Source of the DNA: JBBQNY01 sp038221545
GTDB taxonomy: Bacteria > Pseudomonadota > Gammaproteobacteria > Xanthomonadales > Ahniellaceae
NCBI GenBank assembly: GCA_038221545.1
Contig: JBBRIE010000108.1
Span: forward strand, 1 to 9,406
Direction of reading: 5' to 3'
Length of the DNA: 9,406 nucleotides
A program made the position numbers and the translations under genes. Within the stretch, counting starts at the first letter, position 1. Each line of letters opens with the position of its first letter. A model generated the notes under the pieces. It had not been told where the DNA came from, searched no databases, and saw nothing but the letters and a program-made list of their open reading frames with translations. Below, piece after piece: positions 1-7,149 of this stretch.

Positions 1-1
1 G

Positions 2-2656
2 ATCGAATGGGACGAGGCGATGGACCTTGCCACGTCGTGGCTGAAGCCGATCCGTGAGCGCAACCCCGACGAGCTCGCCTTCTTCACCGGCCGCGACCAG
101 TCGCAGGCCCTGACCGGCTGGTGGGCGCAGCAGTTCGGCACGGTCAACTACGCGGCGCATGGCGGCTTCTGCTCGGTCAACATGGCGGCCGGCGGGCTCT
201 ATTCGATCGGCGGCAGTTTCTGGGAATTCGGCGAGCCGGACTGGGCGCACACGAAGTACCTGATGCTGTGGGGTGTCGCCGAGGACCACGACTCCAACCC
301 GATCAAGCTCGGCCTCGGCCAGCTCAAGGCGCGCGGCGCCAAGATCGTCGCGAGCAACCCGCTCCGCACCGGCTACGGTGCGATCGCCGACGAGTGGGTG
401 CCGATCCGACCCGGCACCGACGGGCTGCTGGCGCTGGCACTGGTGCACGAACTGCTGCGCAACGACCGCGTCGATCTCGAGTACCTCGTGCGCTACACCA
501 ATGCGCACTGGCTGGTGATCCGCGCGCCAGGCACGGCCGACGATGGCCTGTTCGTGCGCGATGCCGAAGGCCGCCCGCTCTGCGCGGTTGGCAGGACTAC
601 GCATGACGCGGTGCGATTCGCGTTCGCCGGTGCACCCGAAATCTCGCCCGCGATCGTCGGCGAATACACACTGCCCGACGGCCGCATCGCGGTGCCTGTG
701 TTCCATCTCATCGCCGAGCGCTACCTTGATCCAGCGTGCTCGCCCGACGCCGTGGCCGAGCGCTGCGGCGTCTCCGCGGACACGATCCGGCGGCTCGCGG
801 GCGAGCTCGCCAGCGTCGCGTTCGACCAGGCGATCTCGCTGCCCATCGCGTGGACCGACGCGCACGGCCGCGAGCACGCGGAGATGCGCGGCCGGCCGGT
901 CGCGATGCACGCGATGCGCGGCATCAGCGCGCACAGCAACGGCTTCCACACCTGCCGTGCGCTGCACCTGCTGCAACTGATCCTCGGCGCAGTCGACACG
1001 CCGGGCTCGTTCCGCTTCCAGCCGCCGTATCCGAAGCCGATCCCGCCGCCGAACCGACCCGGGAAGTCGCGCGATGCGCTGGGCCGGCTCGACGCGATGC
1101 CGCTCGGCTTCGTGCATTCGCCGGCGGACCTGCTGGTGACGGACGACGGCACGCCTCGCCGCATCGACCACGCCTTCTCGTGGGCCTACCCGTTCGCCGC
1201 GCACGGCATGCTGCACACCGTCATCCGCAACGCCTGCGCGCGCGATCCATACCCCATCGACACGCTGTTCCTGTTCATGGCCAACATGAGCTGGAACTCG
1301 TCGATGGCCACGAACGACACGCAGGGCTGGCTGACCGAACGCGACGAGGCGACCGGCGAATACCGGATCCCGCACATCATCTATTCCGACGCGTTCGATT
1401 CCGAGATGGTGGCGTTCGCGGACCTGGTGCTGCCGGACACCACCTACCTCGAGCGCTACGACGCGATCTCGCTGCTGGACCGCCCGATCTCCGACGCGGA
1501 CGGTGCCGCCGACGCGATCCGCCAGCCGGTGTTCGCCCCGGATCGCGACGTGCGCGCGTTCCAGTCGGTGCTGCTGGATCTCGGTGCGCGACTCGGCCTG
1601 CCCGGCATGGTGCATGCCGATGGATCGCCCGCGTACCGCGACTTCGCGGATTTCATGGTGCGGCACGAGCGCGCGCCGGGCATCGGCCTGCTCGCCGGCT
1701 GGCGCGGCGCCGAGGGCGAGGCGGAAGGTCGCGGCGCGCCCAATCCCGCGCAGCTGGATCGCTATGCGGAGAACGATTGCTTCTGGCACGCGGCGCTACC
1801 CGCTGCCGCGCGCTACTACAAGATGGCGAATCGCGGATACCTCGACTGGGCCGCGACGATGGGGTTCCTGCCGGCGGGCTCCGACGCGATCGCGCTGCAG
1901 CTCTACTCGGAACCCTTGCAGAAGTTCCGGCTGGCCGCGCAGGGACACGGGGCGTTGCAGCCGCCCGACGCCCTGCGGGCGCGCGTGGCGACGCATTTTG
2001 ATCCGTTGCCGTTCTGGTACGAGCCGTTCGAGGGAGCGGAGCTTGCAGCGCTGGGGGATCCCGACCCGGCGACTAGGCTCGACGCATCCTGCGCTCGCCA
2101 GGTCGCACCCGGCCATGGGCATCCTGTCCATGACGTTCGGCGGGTCGCGCCAGTGGCGCGACAGGTCCGGCCTTACCCACTCTCCGCGATCACCCAGCGC
2201 CCGATGTTCATGTACCACTCGTGGGGCTCGCAGAACGCGTGGCTGCGGCAGATCGCCACGCGCAATTTTCTCTACGTGCACCCCGCGACAGCGCGGTCGC
2301 TCGGCCTGGCGGACGGCGACGAGGCCATGCTCGAATCGCACTGGGGCGCGGTGCAGGTGCCAGTGGCGTTTGTCGACAACGTCGAGCCGAACACCGTGTG
2401 GACATGGAACGCGATCGGCAAGCGCGCGGGGGCGTGGGCGCTCGACCGCGATTCCCCGGAAGTGCGCCGGGGCTTTATGCTCAACGCGCTGATCGCGGAC
2501 GTGCTGCCACGCACGCCGCTGGCCAACGCCGATCCGGTCACCGGGCAGGCTGCCTGGTTCGACCTGCGCGTGCGCCTGCGTCCGCTGACCGGGCCGGAGC
2601 GCGCGCAGGACGACGCGGATCGGCGCACCATAGTTGCGTCGGAAAAGGGGGCGTGA
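2..2656 (+). CDS. soeA: Molybdopterin oxidoreductase catalytic subunit, SoeA-like (5' partial)
   Basis: Catalytic subunit of a DMSO-reductase-superfamily enzyme, probably cytoplasmic sulfite dehydrogenase SoeA, which oxidises sulfite to sulfate and passes electrons to SoeB. The frame is open to the left edge and reads IEWDEAMD, the usual superfamily start of the Mo-domain. The real N-terminus, with any 4Fe-4S cysteines or signal, is therefore outside the window, and the ATG at 20 is internal. Counting from that ATG, HGGFCSVN (47-54) supplies a Cys (C51) at the Mo-ligand position. Residues 80-140, ending in IRPGTDG, form the dinucleotide-binding part. MFMYHSWGSQNAWLRQ (729-744) opens the C-terminal cofactor domain. 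A Cys rather than Ser ligand argues against DmsA, and Cys not followed by His argues against formate dehydrogenase. The visible 884 residues fit a protein of nearly 1000. The family call is firm; the sulfite substrate is inferred. The linker at about 2072-2170 has odd codon use. Confidence 0.85.
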   Translation: MEWDEAMDLATSWLKPIRERNPDELAFFTGRDQSQALTGWWAQQFGTVNYAAHGGFCSVNMAAGGLYSIGGSFWEFGEPDWAHTKYLMLWGVAEDHDSNPIKLGLGQLKARGAKIVASNPLRTGYGAIADEWVPIRPGTDGLLALALVHELLRNDRVDLEYLVRYTNAHWLVIRAPGTADDGLFVRDAEGRPLCAVGRTTHDAVRFAFAGAPEISPAIVGEYTLPDGRIAVPVFHLIAERYLDPACSPDAVAERCGVSADTIRRLAGELASVAFDQAISLPIAWTDAHGREHAEMRGRPVAMHAMRGISAHSNGFHTCRALHLLQLILGAVDTPGSFRFQPPYPKPIPPPNRPGKSRDALGRLDAMPLGFVHSPADLLVTDDGTPRRIDHAFSWAYPFAAHGMLHTVIRNACARDPYPIDTLFLFMANMSWNSSMATNDTQGWLTERDEATGEYRIPHIIYSDAFDSEMVAFADLVLPDTTYLERYDAISLLDRPISDADGAADAIRQPVFAPDRDVRAFQSVLLDLGARLGLPGMVHADGSPAYRDFADFMVRHERAPGIGLLAGWRGAEGEAEGRGAPNPAQLDRYAENDCFWHAALPAAARYYKMANRGYLDWAATMGFLPAGSDAIALQLYSEPLQKFRLAAQGHGALQPPDALRARVATHFDPLPFWYEPFEGAELAALGDPDPATRLDASCARQVAPGHGHPVHDVRRVAPVARQVRPYPLSAITQRPMFMYHSWGSQNAWLRQIATRNFLYVHPATARSLGLADGDEAMLESHWGAVQVPVAFVDNVEPNTVWTWNAIGKRAGAWALDRDSPEVRRGFMLNALIADVLPRTPLANADPVTGQAAWFDLRVRLRPLTGPERAQDDADRRTIVASEKGA

Positions 2657-3291
2657 TTCAAGTGAAACTGGACTGGTACTACGACTTCATCTCGCCGTTC
2701 GCCTACCTGCAGCTCGAACGCATCCGCCAGAAGCATCCGGCGCTGCCGTTCCGCCCGATTCCCCTGCTGTTCGGCGCATTGCTCTCGCACTACCGCCAGA
2801 TGGGCCCGGCGGAAATCGGCGCGAAGCGGCGCGTCACCTACGAGTCGGTGGTCTGGCGCGCGCAGTCCGACGGCATTCCGCTCCGCTTCCCGCCCCGCCA
2901 CCCGTTCAACCCGGTCCCCGCGCTGCGGCTCGCGATCGTGGGCGGGGGTGGCGTGGATTTCGTGCAAGCCATCTTCCGCCACATCTGGCGCGACGGCGGC
3001 ACGCTCGACACCGAGGAAGAAGTGACGGCCTTCGCGGCCACCCGCGGCCTGCAGCGCCCGATCGAGGCGATGCGCAGCGAGCTGGTCAAATCGACCCTGC
3101 GCAATGGCGGCGCGCATGCGCTCGCGGCAGGCGTGTTCGGCGTACCGTCCTTCGTCGCGAACGGACGCGTGTTCTGGGGCGATGACGCGACGCCGATGCT
3201 GCTGGACTACCTGCACGACCCGGTCGCGTTCGACACGCCGGAAATGCTGCGCGTGGCGACGCTGCCGATCGGCGTCGAGCGCATCCGCTAG
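2653..3291 (+). CDS. DsbA-family 2-hydroxychromene-2-carboxylate isomerase-like protein
   Basis: A 212-residue thioredoxin-fold protein of the HCCA isomerase / kappa-class glutathione transferase group. The N-terminus reads WYYDFISPFAYLQLE (8-22). The Ser of ISP (S14) sits where this family places its catalytic Ser in place of the DsbA CxxC. Near the C-terminus GVFGVPSFVANG (160-171) gives the cis-Pro loop, followed by the usual FWGDD. The enzymes characterised in naphthalene breakdown use glutathione to isomerise a chromene carboxylate, but no aromatic-degradation gene is present here. The GTG at 2653 overlaps the soeA stop (GTGA), with a purine-rich GGAAAAGGGG just upstream. A GTG at 2662 is the alternative start and would remove three residues. 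The soeB-like gene begins 6 nt after the stop. The position inside the molybdoenzyme operon suggests a role in thiol or sulfur chemistry or in maturation, but this is inference. Confidence 0.88.
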   Translation: MIQVKLDWYYDFISPFAYLQLERIRQKHPALPFRPIPLLFGALLSHYRQMGPAEIGAKRRVTYESVVWRAQSDGIPLRFPPRHPFNPVPALRLAIVGGGGVDFVQAIFRHIWRDGGTLDTEEEVTAFAATRGLQRPIEAMRSELVKSTLRNGGAHALAAGVFGVPSFVANGRVFWGDDATPMLLDYLHDPVAFDTPEMLRVATLPIGVERIR

Positions 3292-3297
3292 CCACGC

Positions 3298-4191
3298 ATG
3301 ACGTCCCTGCCGCCGCCCACTAGCCGCAAACTCGGACTCGTCATCGACCTTGACACCTGTGTCGGCTGCCATGCGTGCGCGGTCGCGTGCAAACAGTGGA
3401 ACGACGGCGGTGCGGCGGGGCCGCTCGCGGACATCGATCCCCAGGGCGCAGAGCCGGATGGCGTCTGGTTCAACCGCGTGCACAGCTACACCGTCGATCG
3501 CGCTGCGGGCAGCTTGCATTCCGGCAGCACCTGCAGCAGCGGCGCAAGTCATGATGGCGGCCACGCGTCGATCAACGCGACGGGCGGCGCTGCTGCGGTG
3601 AATCCGCAAACCGCGTCGCGCACGCCCATGACCGTGCACTTCCCGCGTTCGTGCCTGCATTGCGAGACGCCGGCCTGCGTGACCGTCTGCCCCACGGGCG
3701 CGAGCTACAAGCGCGCCGATGACGGCATCGTGCTGGTCGACGCGGAGAAATGCATTGGTTGCCAGCTGTGCGCGTGGGCCTGTCCCTACGGCGCGCGCGA
3801 GGTCGGACCGGTGCTGCGCACCATGCAGAAGTGCACGCTCTGCGTCGATCGCATCTACGACGAACGCCTGCCAGTCCGCGAGCGCGAGCCCGCGTGCGTG
3901 CAGGCGTGTCCCACGCGCGCGCGGCATTTCGGCGATCTCGGCGACCCGGCTTCCGCGGTGTCGCAACTCGTCGCCGAACGCGGCGGTTACGCGCTCGCGC
4001 CGGAACTCGGCTACGCGCCGGTCAACCGCTACCTGCCGCCGCGCGCGCGCCGCGATGGCACGGGTTCCGGGGCTGCGGTGCCACGGCTCGACGCTGCATC
4101 CACGACCCGTCCAACCCAGGACGAGCCGCCTTACGACATCTCGAGCCTGCCTCCGATCCTGCGTTGGCTCGAGCGCGCGCTCACCCGCTGA
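3298..4191 (+). CDS. soeB: 4Fe-4S ferredoxin-type electron transfer subunit, SoeB-like
   Basis: A 297-residue cytoplasmic-type Fe-S subunit that should carry electrons between the Mo subunit and the membrane anchor. Four cysteine sets are visible: C21/C24/C27/C31, C119/C122/C127/C131, C152/C155/C158/C162 and C179/C182/C200/C204, the DmsB/PsrB/SoeB arrangement for four 4Fe-4S clusters. The spacing between C182 and C200 is 17 residues, several more than in DmsB. The segment FGDLGDPASAVSQLVAERGG (211-230), followed by PVNRYLPPR, resembles SoeB-type proteins. There is no Tat or Sec signal, which fits a cytoplasmic complex. Residues about 69-109 between the first two clusters are a Ser/Gly/Ala-rich stretch with one extra Cys (C79) that looks inserted. 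The tail (250-279) is also low complexity. The start is 6 nt after the isomerase-like gene with no clear ribosome binding site, so translation is probably coupled. The next gene follows after 26 nt. Confidence 0.88.
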   Translation: MTSLPPPTSRKLGLVIDLDTCVGCHACAVACKQWNDGGAAGPLADIDPQGAEPDGVWFNRVHSYTVDRAAGSLHSGSTCSSGASHDGGHASINATGGAAAVNPQTASRTPMTVHFPRSCLHCETPACVTVCPTGASYKRADDGIVLVDAEKCIGCQLCAWACPYGAREVGPVLRTMQKCTLCVDRIYDERLPVREREPACVQACPTRARHFGDLGDPASAVSQLVAERGGYALAPELGYAPVNRYLPPRARRDGTGSGAAVPRLDAASTTRPTQDEPPYDISSLPPILRWLERALTR

Positions 4192-4217
4192 CGCGGCCGC
4201 CGGCACCCACCCGACAC

Positions 4218-5249
4218 ATGCGACCTGCCTTTTCCGTCATTTTCTTCAGCGTGCTGTCCGGCGCGGGTTACGGCCTGCTCGCCTGCGCAGCGCTCGCCGC
4301 GCTGATCGGGCCGCAGTGCGTCCCGCCCGACTGCTCGCGAACCGTCCCGCCGCTCGATGTGCAGGCGCCCTTCCTCGCGGCCGTGGTGTTGGTGGCATTG
4401 GCGCTGGTAATCGCGGGTCTCGGCGCTTCGACCACGCATCTCGGCCGGCCCGAACGCGCGTGGCGCGCGTTCTCGCAGTGGCGGAGCTCGTGGCTATCGC
4501 GCGAGGGCGTCAGCGCCGTGGCGTCGCTGGTGGCGGCCACCGCATTCGTGGCCCTGCTGTGGATCGGCGGCACCGGACTCGCGACGCAGCTGGCGGCGGT
4601 CGCGAGCGCGCTGCTCGCAGCGGTCACGGTGTTCTGCACGGCGCGGATCTATACCTCGCTGCCGCCGATCCCCGCCTGGCGCGGGCCGCTGGTGCTGCCC
4701 GGATTCTTCCTGTTCGCCGCAACTACCGGACTCGCGCTCTGGGTGGCGTCGACGCGCATCCTGATCGGCAGCGCCCCCCCGTTCGCCTCGATGTCACTGC
4801 TCGTGTTCGCACTCGCGGCGGCCGCGATCAAGTGGCGCTACTGGCGCGAGGTCGATGCGATAGCGATGCCCGGCACGGCGCGGATGACGGGCCTCGACCA
4901 AATCGGCGAGGCGCGCAGTTTCGAGGCGCCGCACACCGAAGCCAATTACCTGACCCGTGAGATGGGCTTTCGCTTCGCACGGCGGCACGCCCGCGTGCTG
5001 CGTGCCGCCGTGCTCGCCGCGCTGGTCGCGGTGGCGGCGATCGCGGTGCTGGCGCTGCTCCAGCCGGGATTTTCCCCCGTGGCGCCCGACTCGCCATTTC
5101 CCGCCACTCGCGGCGACGATGCGCTCGCGGCGGTGGGTGCGGCGCTGCTGGTGATCGCGGCATTGCTCTCGCTCATGGCCGCCGGGGTGGAACGCTGGCT
5201 GTTCTTCGCCGAGGCACGCCATATGGTCATGGCCTACTACGAAGGTTGA
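4218..5249 (+). CDS. soeC: DmsC/SoeC-type membrane anchor subunit
   Basis: A 343-residue integral membrane protein of the DmsC family, which anchors the Mo/Fe-S pair to the inner membrane and exchanges electrons with quinone. About eight hydrophobic segments can be seen, near residues 5-30, 48-72, 97-118, 121-141, 157-178, 188-206, 262-282 and 303-323. Family-type motifs are THLGRPERAWRA (73-84), SWLSREGVSA (91-100) just before the third helix, and ARIYTSLPPIPAW (142-154). A hydrophilic loop at about 207-261 separates helices six and seven, and C34/C39 lie between helices one and two. The length matches SoeC-type anchors better than the shorter DmsC of enteric bacteria. The ATG at 4218 begins MRPAFSVIFFSVLSGAGYG, a natural start of helix one. 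No strong ribosome binding site is visible. It is the last gene of the operon, and a hairpin follows 13 nt after its stop. Confidence 0.88.
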   Translation: MRPAFSVIFFSVLSGAGYGLLACAALAALIGPQCVPPDCSRTVPPLDVQAPFLAAVVLVALALVIAGLGASTTHLGRPERAWRAFSQWRSSWLSREGVSAVASLVAATAFVALLWIGGTGLATQLAAVASALLAAVTVFCTARIYTSLPPIPAWRGPLVLPGFFLFAATTGLALWVASTRILIGSAPPFASMSLLVFALAAAAIKWRYWREVDAIAMPGTARMTGLDQIGEARSFEAPHTEANYLTREMGFRFARRHARVLRAAVLAALVAVAAIAVLALLQPGFSPVAPDSPFPATRGDDALAAVGAALLVIAALLSLMAAGVERWLFFAEARHMVMAYYEG

Positions 5250-5262
5250 GCGGGCGCGTGCC

Positions 5263-5284
5263 GGGTCGCAGGCGGCTGCGACTC
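5263..5284 (+). terminator. Possible hairpin terminator after the molybdoenzyme operon
   Basis: GTCGCAG (5265-5271), loop GCGG and CTGCGAC (5276-5282) form a perfect 7-bp stem. It extends to 9 bp with a G-T wobble (5264/5283) and a G-C pair (5263/5284). It lies 13 nt after the soeC stop, where a terminator would be expected. No T-run follows, so it is not a classical intrinsic terminator. It could protect the 3' end of the transcript or pause polymerase. Confidence 0.4.
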
Positions 5285-5322
5285 TCCGGGGATGCAGGCG
5301 CCCTCAAGGCCACGCATGCCGC

Positions 5323-5352
5323 TTGAAACCGCACACCATGAGGGCGTACACA
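5323..5352 (+). promoter_or_regulatory. Weak candidate promoter for the 109-residue protein
   Basis: TTGAAA (5323-5328) matches the -35 consensus at five of six bases. TACACA (5347-5352), 18 bp downstream, is a poor -10 matching three of six. It lies in the 177-nt gap after soeC and about 75 nt before the next start codon. The match is only suggestive, and read-through from the upstream operon is an alternative. Confidence 0.22.
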
Positions 5353-5415
5353 GGATCCGTCGCGTGTTCCGACCGACCGACGGCCTTGCTTCCACTCCTC
5401 TTGGCGCTGCGGCGC

Positions 5416-5420
5416 GGAGG
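5416..5420 (+). promoter_or_regulatory. Strong Shine-Dalgarno that sets the start at 5427
   Basis: GGAGG ends 6 nt before the ATG at 5427, close to ideal position. The same frame is open upstream to an ATG at 5292, which has no comparable site. This is the main reason for choosing the short 109-residue form. Confidence 0.75.
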
Positions 5421-5426
5421 ATCGAT

Positions 5427-5756
5427 ATGGAATGGCTCGACACCGAGGCGCAGATCCTCGACAAGTTGCAGGTGCTGCTGTTCAACGGCGGCCACCCGCT
5501 CCAGGGCGGCTATGTCTCCGGTTACGTGAGCCTGTTCGTCAACGCCTACAAGCTGGGCTCGCCGAAGGGCGAGCACATCTTCGAGGTGATGCGCGAGCGG
5601 GGGGCGATGGAGAACCACCACGCCGAGATCAACGCACCGGCGTCGTGCAAGGCCTGGTCGCACTGGTGGGCGCTGATGGACGACGGCGTGCGCCGACAGA
5701 TGCTCACGCTCGGACCGCGCGGGCCCTACGAGGATTTCGCCGCACCGCGCCGGTAA
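5427..5756 (+). CDS. Small protein of unrecognised family (109 aa)
   Basis: A predicted soluble 109-residue protein that I cannot assign to a family. It starts MEWLDTEAQILDKLQVLLFN, a likely amphipathic helix, then a Gly-rich turn (GGHPLQGGYVSGY, 21-33). A second helical stretch is followed by ENHHAEINAPASCKAW (62-77), with adjacent His64/His65, one Cys (C74) and a WSHWW cluster (77-81); there are four Trp in all. No signal peptide, membrane segment or CxxC motif is seen. Codon use is G/C-ending like its neighbours, supporting a real gene. It lies 177 nt after soeC and 60 nt before the flavoprotein gene. It is too short for, and does not resemble, a TorD/DmsD chaperone. An upstream ATG at 5292 would add 45 residues, but these look non-conserved and that ATG lacks a ribosome binding site. 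Confidence 0.75.
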   Translation: MEWLDTEAQILDKLQVLLFNGGHPLQGGYVSGYVSLFVNAYKLGSPKGEHIFEVMRERGAMENHHAEINAPASCKAWSHWWALMDDGVRRQMLTLGPRGPYEDFAAPRR

Positions 5757-5816
5757 TCACCACCGTCCGCGCTGACCACGGATGACGGCGGTCGCGATTC
5801 GCGCCACGATCCGGGC

Positions 5817-7061
5817 ATGGCAACCGGGTCCTCGCGTGTAGCGGTAGTGGGCGGCGGCCCGGCCGGCCTCATGGCCGCCGAGGTCGCGCGGGCAGGGGGC
5901 CTGCGCGTGGATGTGTTCGATGCCATGGGCTCGGTGGGGCGCAAGTTCCTGATCGCGGGCAAGGGCGGGCTCAATCTCACGCACTCGGAACGTCACGACA
6001 GGTTCCTTGCGCGGTACGGCTCGCGGCGCGGCGAAGCCGCGCGCTGGCTAGATGCATTCGATGCGAGCGCCGTGCGCGCCTGGGCGCGTGGACTGGGAGT
6101 GGAGACTTTCATCGGTAGTTCCGGTCGCGTGTTTCCGACCGACCTCAAGGCCGCGCCGTTGTTGCGGGGCTGGGTGCGACGGTTGCGCGAAGATGGCGTG
6201 CGCTTCCACGTGCACCACCGCTGGCTCGGCTGGAACGACGCTGGCGCATTGCGATTTGCGACGCCGGCGGGCGAGAGCACGGTCGAGGCCGATGCGGTCG
6301 TGCTCGCGCTCGGCGGCGGCAGTTACGCCCGGCTTGGATCGGATGGTGCGTGGCTGTCGGTGCTTGCGGCGCGTGGCATCGACGTCGCGCCACTGCGACC
6401 GTCGAACTGCGGATTCGACGTGGACTGGAGCACGCACTTCGCGCAGCGGCACCAGGGCCAGCCGTTGAAGTCCGTGGTCGCGAGCCATGTCGACGCCGAT
6501 GGCAAGGCCACGGCCCTCCGCGGCGAGTGCATCGTTGCCGACACAGGTATCGAGGGCGGCCTGGTGTATGCGCTGTCGGCGGCGTTGCGCGACGACATCG
6601 CGCGACGCGGGTCCGCGACGCTGCATTTCGACCTGGCACCGGATCGGACGCAGGAGCGGCTCGCGGACGATCTCGCGCGTCCGCGTGGACATCATTCGCT
6701 CGCCAAGCACCTCAAGCGCTGCGCGGGCATCGAGGGTGTCAAGGTCGGACTGCTGCACGAAGTCCTCGCTCGCGAGGACTTCATCCAGGCGGGCAAGCTC
6801 GCGGGCGCAATCAAATCGCTGCCGATCCGGCTGGTGCGGACGCGGCCCGTCGACGAGGCGATCAGCACCGCGGGCGGCGTGTCGTTCGAAGCGCTCGACG
6901 AGCACCTCATGCTGCGTGCGCTGCCGGGTACGTTCTGCGCCGGCGAGATGCTTGACTGGGAGGCACCGACGGGCGGCTACCTGCTCACCGCCTGCCTGGC
7001 GAGCGGGCGCGCGGCGGGACTCGGGGCGGTCGACTGGCTGCATACGCGGCGTCCTGGCTGA
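5817..7061 (+). CDS. FAD-dependent flavoprotein, HI0933-like / PP_4765 (TIGR03862) family
   Basis: A 414-residue flavoprotein of the HI0933/YhiN-type group, with closest resemblance to the PP_4765 subfamily. The N-terminal Rossmann loop VVGGGPAGLMAAE (10-22) binds FAD. The family signature GRKFLIAGKGGLNLTHSE (41-58) follows, then SSGRVFPTDLKAAPLL (101-116), and VVLALGGGSYARLGSDG in the middle part. The C-terminal STAGGVSFEAL and FCAGEMLDWEAPTGGYLL close the FAD site. These proteins are cytoplasmic and the biochemical role is not established, so only a redox function should be assumed. Length is normal for the group. The ATG at 5817 has no ribosome binding site. A possible -10-like CACGAT (5805-5810) ends 6 nt before it, which would fit a leaderless or nearly leaderless transcript, but no -35 is evident. 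The adjacent genes give no clear link to its function. Confidence 0.9.
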   Translation: MATGSSRVAVVGGGPAGLMAAEVARAGGLRVDVFDAMGSVGRKFLIAGKGGLNLTHSERHDRFLARYGSRRGEAARWLDAFDASAVRAWARGLGVETFIGSSGRVFPTDLKAAPLLRGWVRRLREDGVRFHVHHRWLGWNDAGALRFATPAGESTVEADAVVLALGGGSYARLGSDGAWLSVLAARGIDVAPLRPSNCGFDVDWSTHFAQRHQGQPLKSVVASHVDADGKATALRGECIVADTGIEGGLVYALSAALRDDIARRGSATLHFDLAPDRTQERLADDLARPRGHHSLAKHLKRCAGIEGVKVGLLHEVLAREDFIQAGKLAGAIKSLPIRLVRTRPVDEAISTAGGVSFEALDEHLMLRALPGTFCAGEMLDWEAPTGGYLLTACLASGRAAGLGAVDWLHTRRPG

Positions 7062-7121
7062 CGCAGCGGGTTCGAATCGGACGATCCCCCCACCCCGCAT
7101 CGATGGGCATCCGAAAGGCAC

Positions 7122-7149
7122 TTGACAGGTGATATTACTTACATAATAT
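7122..7149 (+). promoter_or_regulatory. Sigma-70-type promoter of the tetR operon
   Basis: TTGACA (7122-7127) is a perfect -35. TAATAT (7144-7149), after a 16-bp spacer, matches the -10 consensus at four of six. The region is sharply AT-rich within a GC-rich window. Transcription would begin near 7156, about 20 nt before the tetR start codon. It is the best promoter in the window. Confidence 0.75.

Noticed and set aside
736..2001. Long + strand open frame of 421 codons inside soeA
   Set aside because: It is out of frame with the conserved molybdoenzyme sequence, Arg/Ala-rich and without family features.
2653..3291. Possible classical DsbA thiol oxidoreductase
   Set aside because: The CxxC site is absent. 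The SP motif and C-terminal GVFGVPSFV pattern match the HCCA isomerase/kappa GST branch, and there is no signal peptide.
2272..4206. Open reading frame of 644 codons on the - strand
   Set aside because: It lies antisense to soeA, the isomerase-like gene and soeB, all of which have clear family motifs. Its translation is Arg/Ala-rich without recognisable domains, typical of the complement of high-GC genes.
5292..5426. N-terminal extension of the small protein from the ATG at 5292
   Set aside because: The upstream ATG lacks a ribosome binding site, while the ATG at 5427 has an excellent one. The added residues look like translated intergenic sequence.
5427..5756. Idea that the small protein is a TorD/DmsD-type molybdoenzyme chaperone
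   Set aside because: It is about half the usual length of that family and shows none of its sequence features.
5763..5788. CCGTC/GACGG inverted repeat after the small gene
   Set aside because: The stem is only 5 bp with a long loop and no T-run, which is expected by chance in such GC-rich DNA.
6048..7121. Open reading frame of 357 codons on the - strand
   Set aside because: It is antisense to the flavoprotein gene, with an Arg-rich composition and no motif. It is a shadow of the strong G/C third-position bias.
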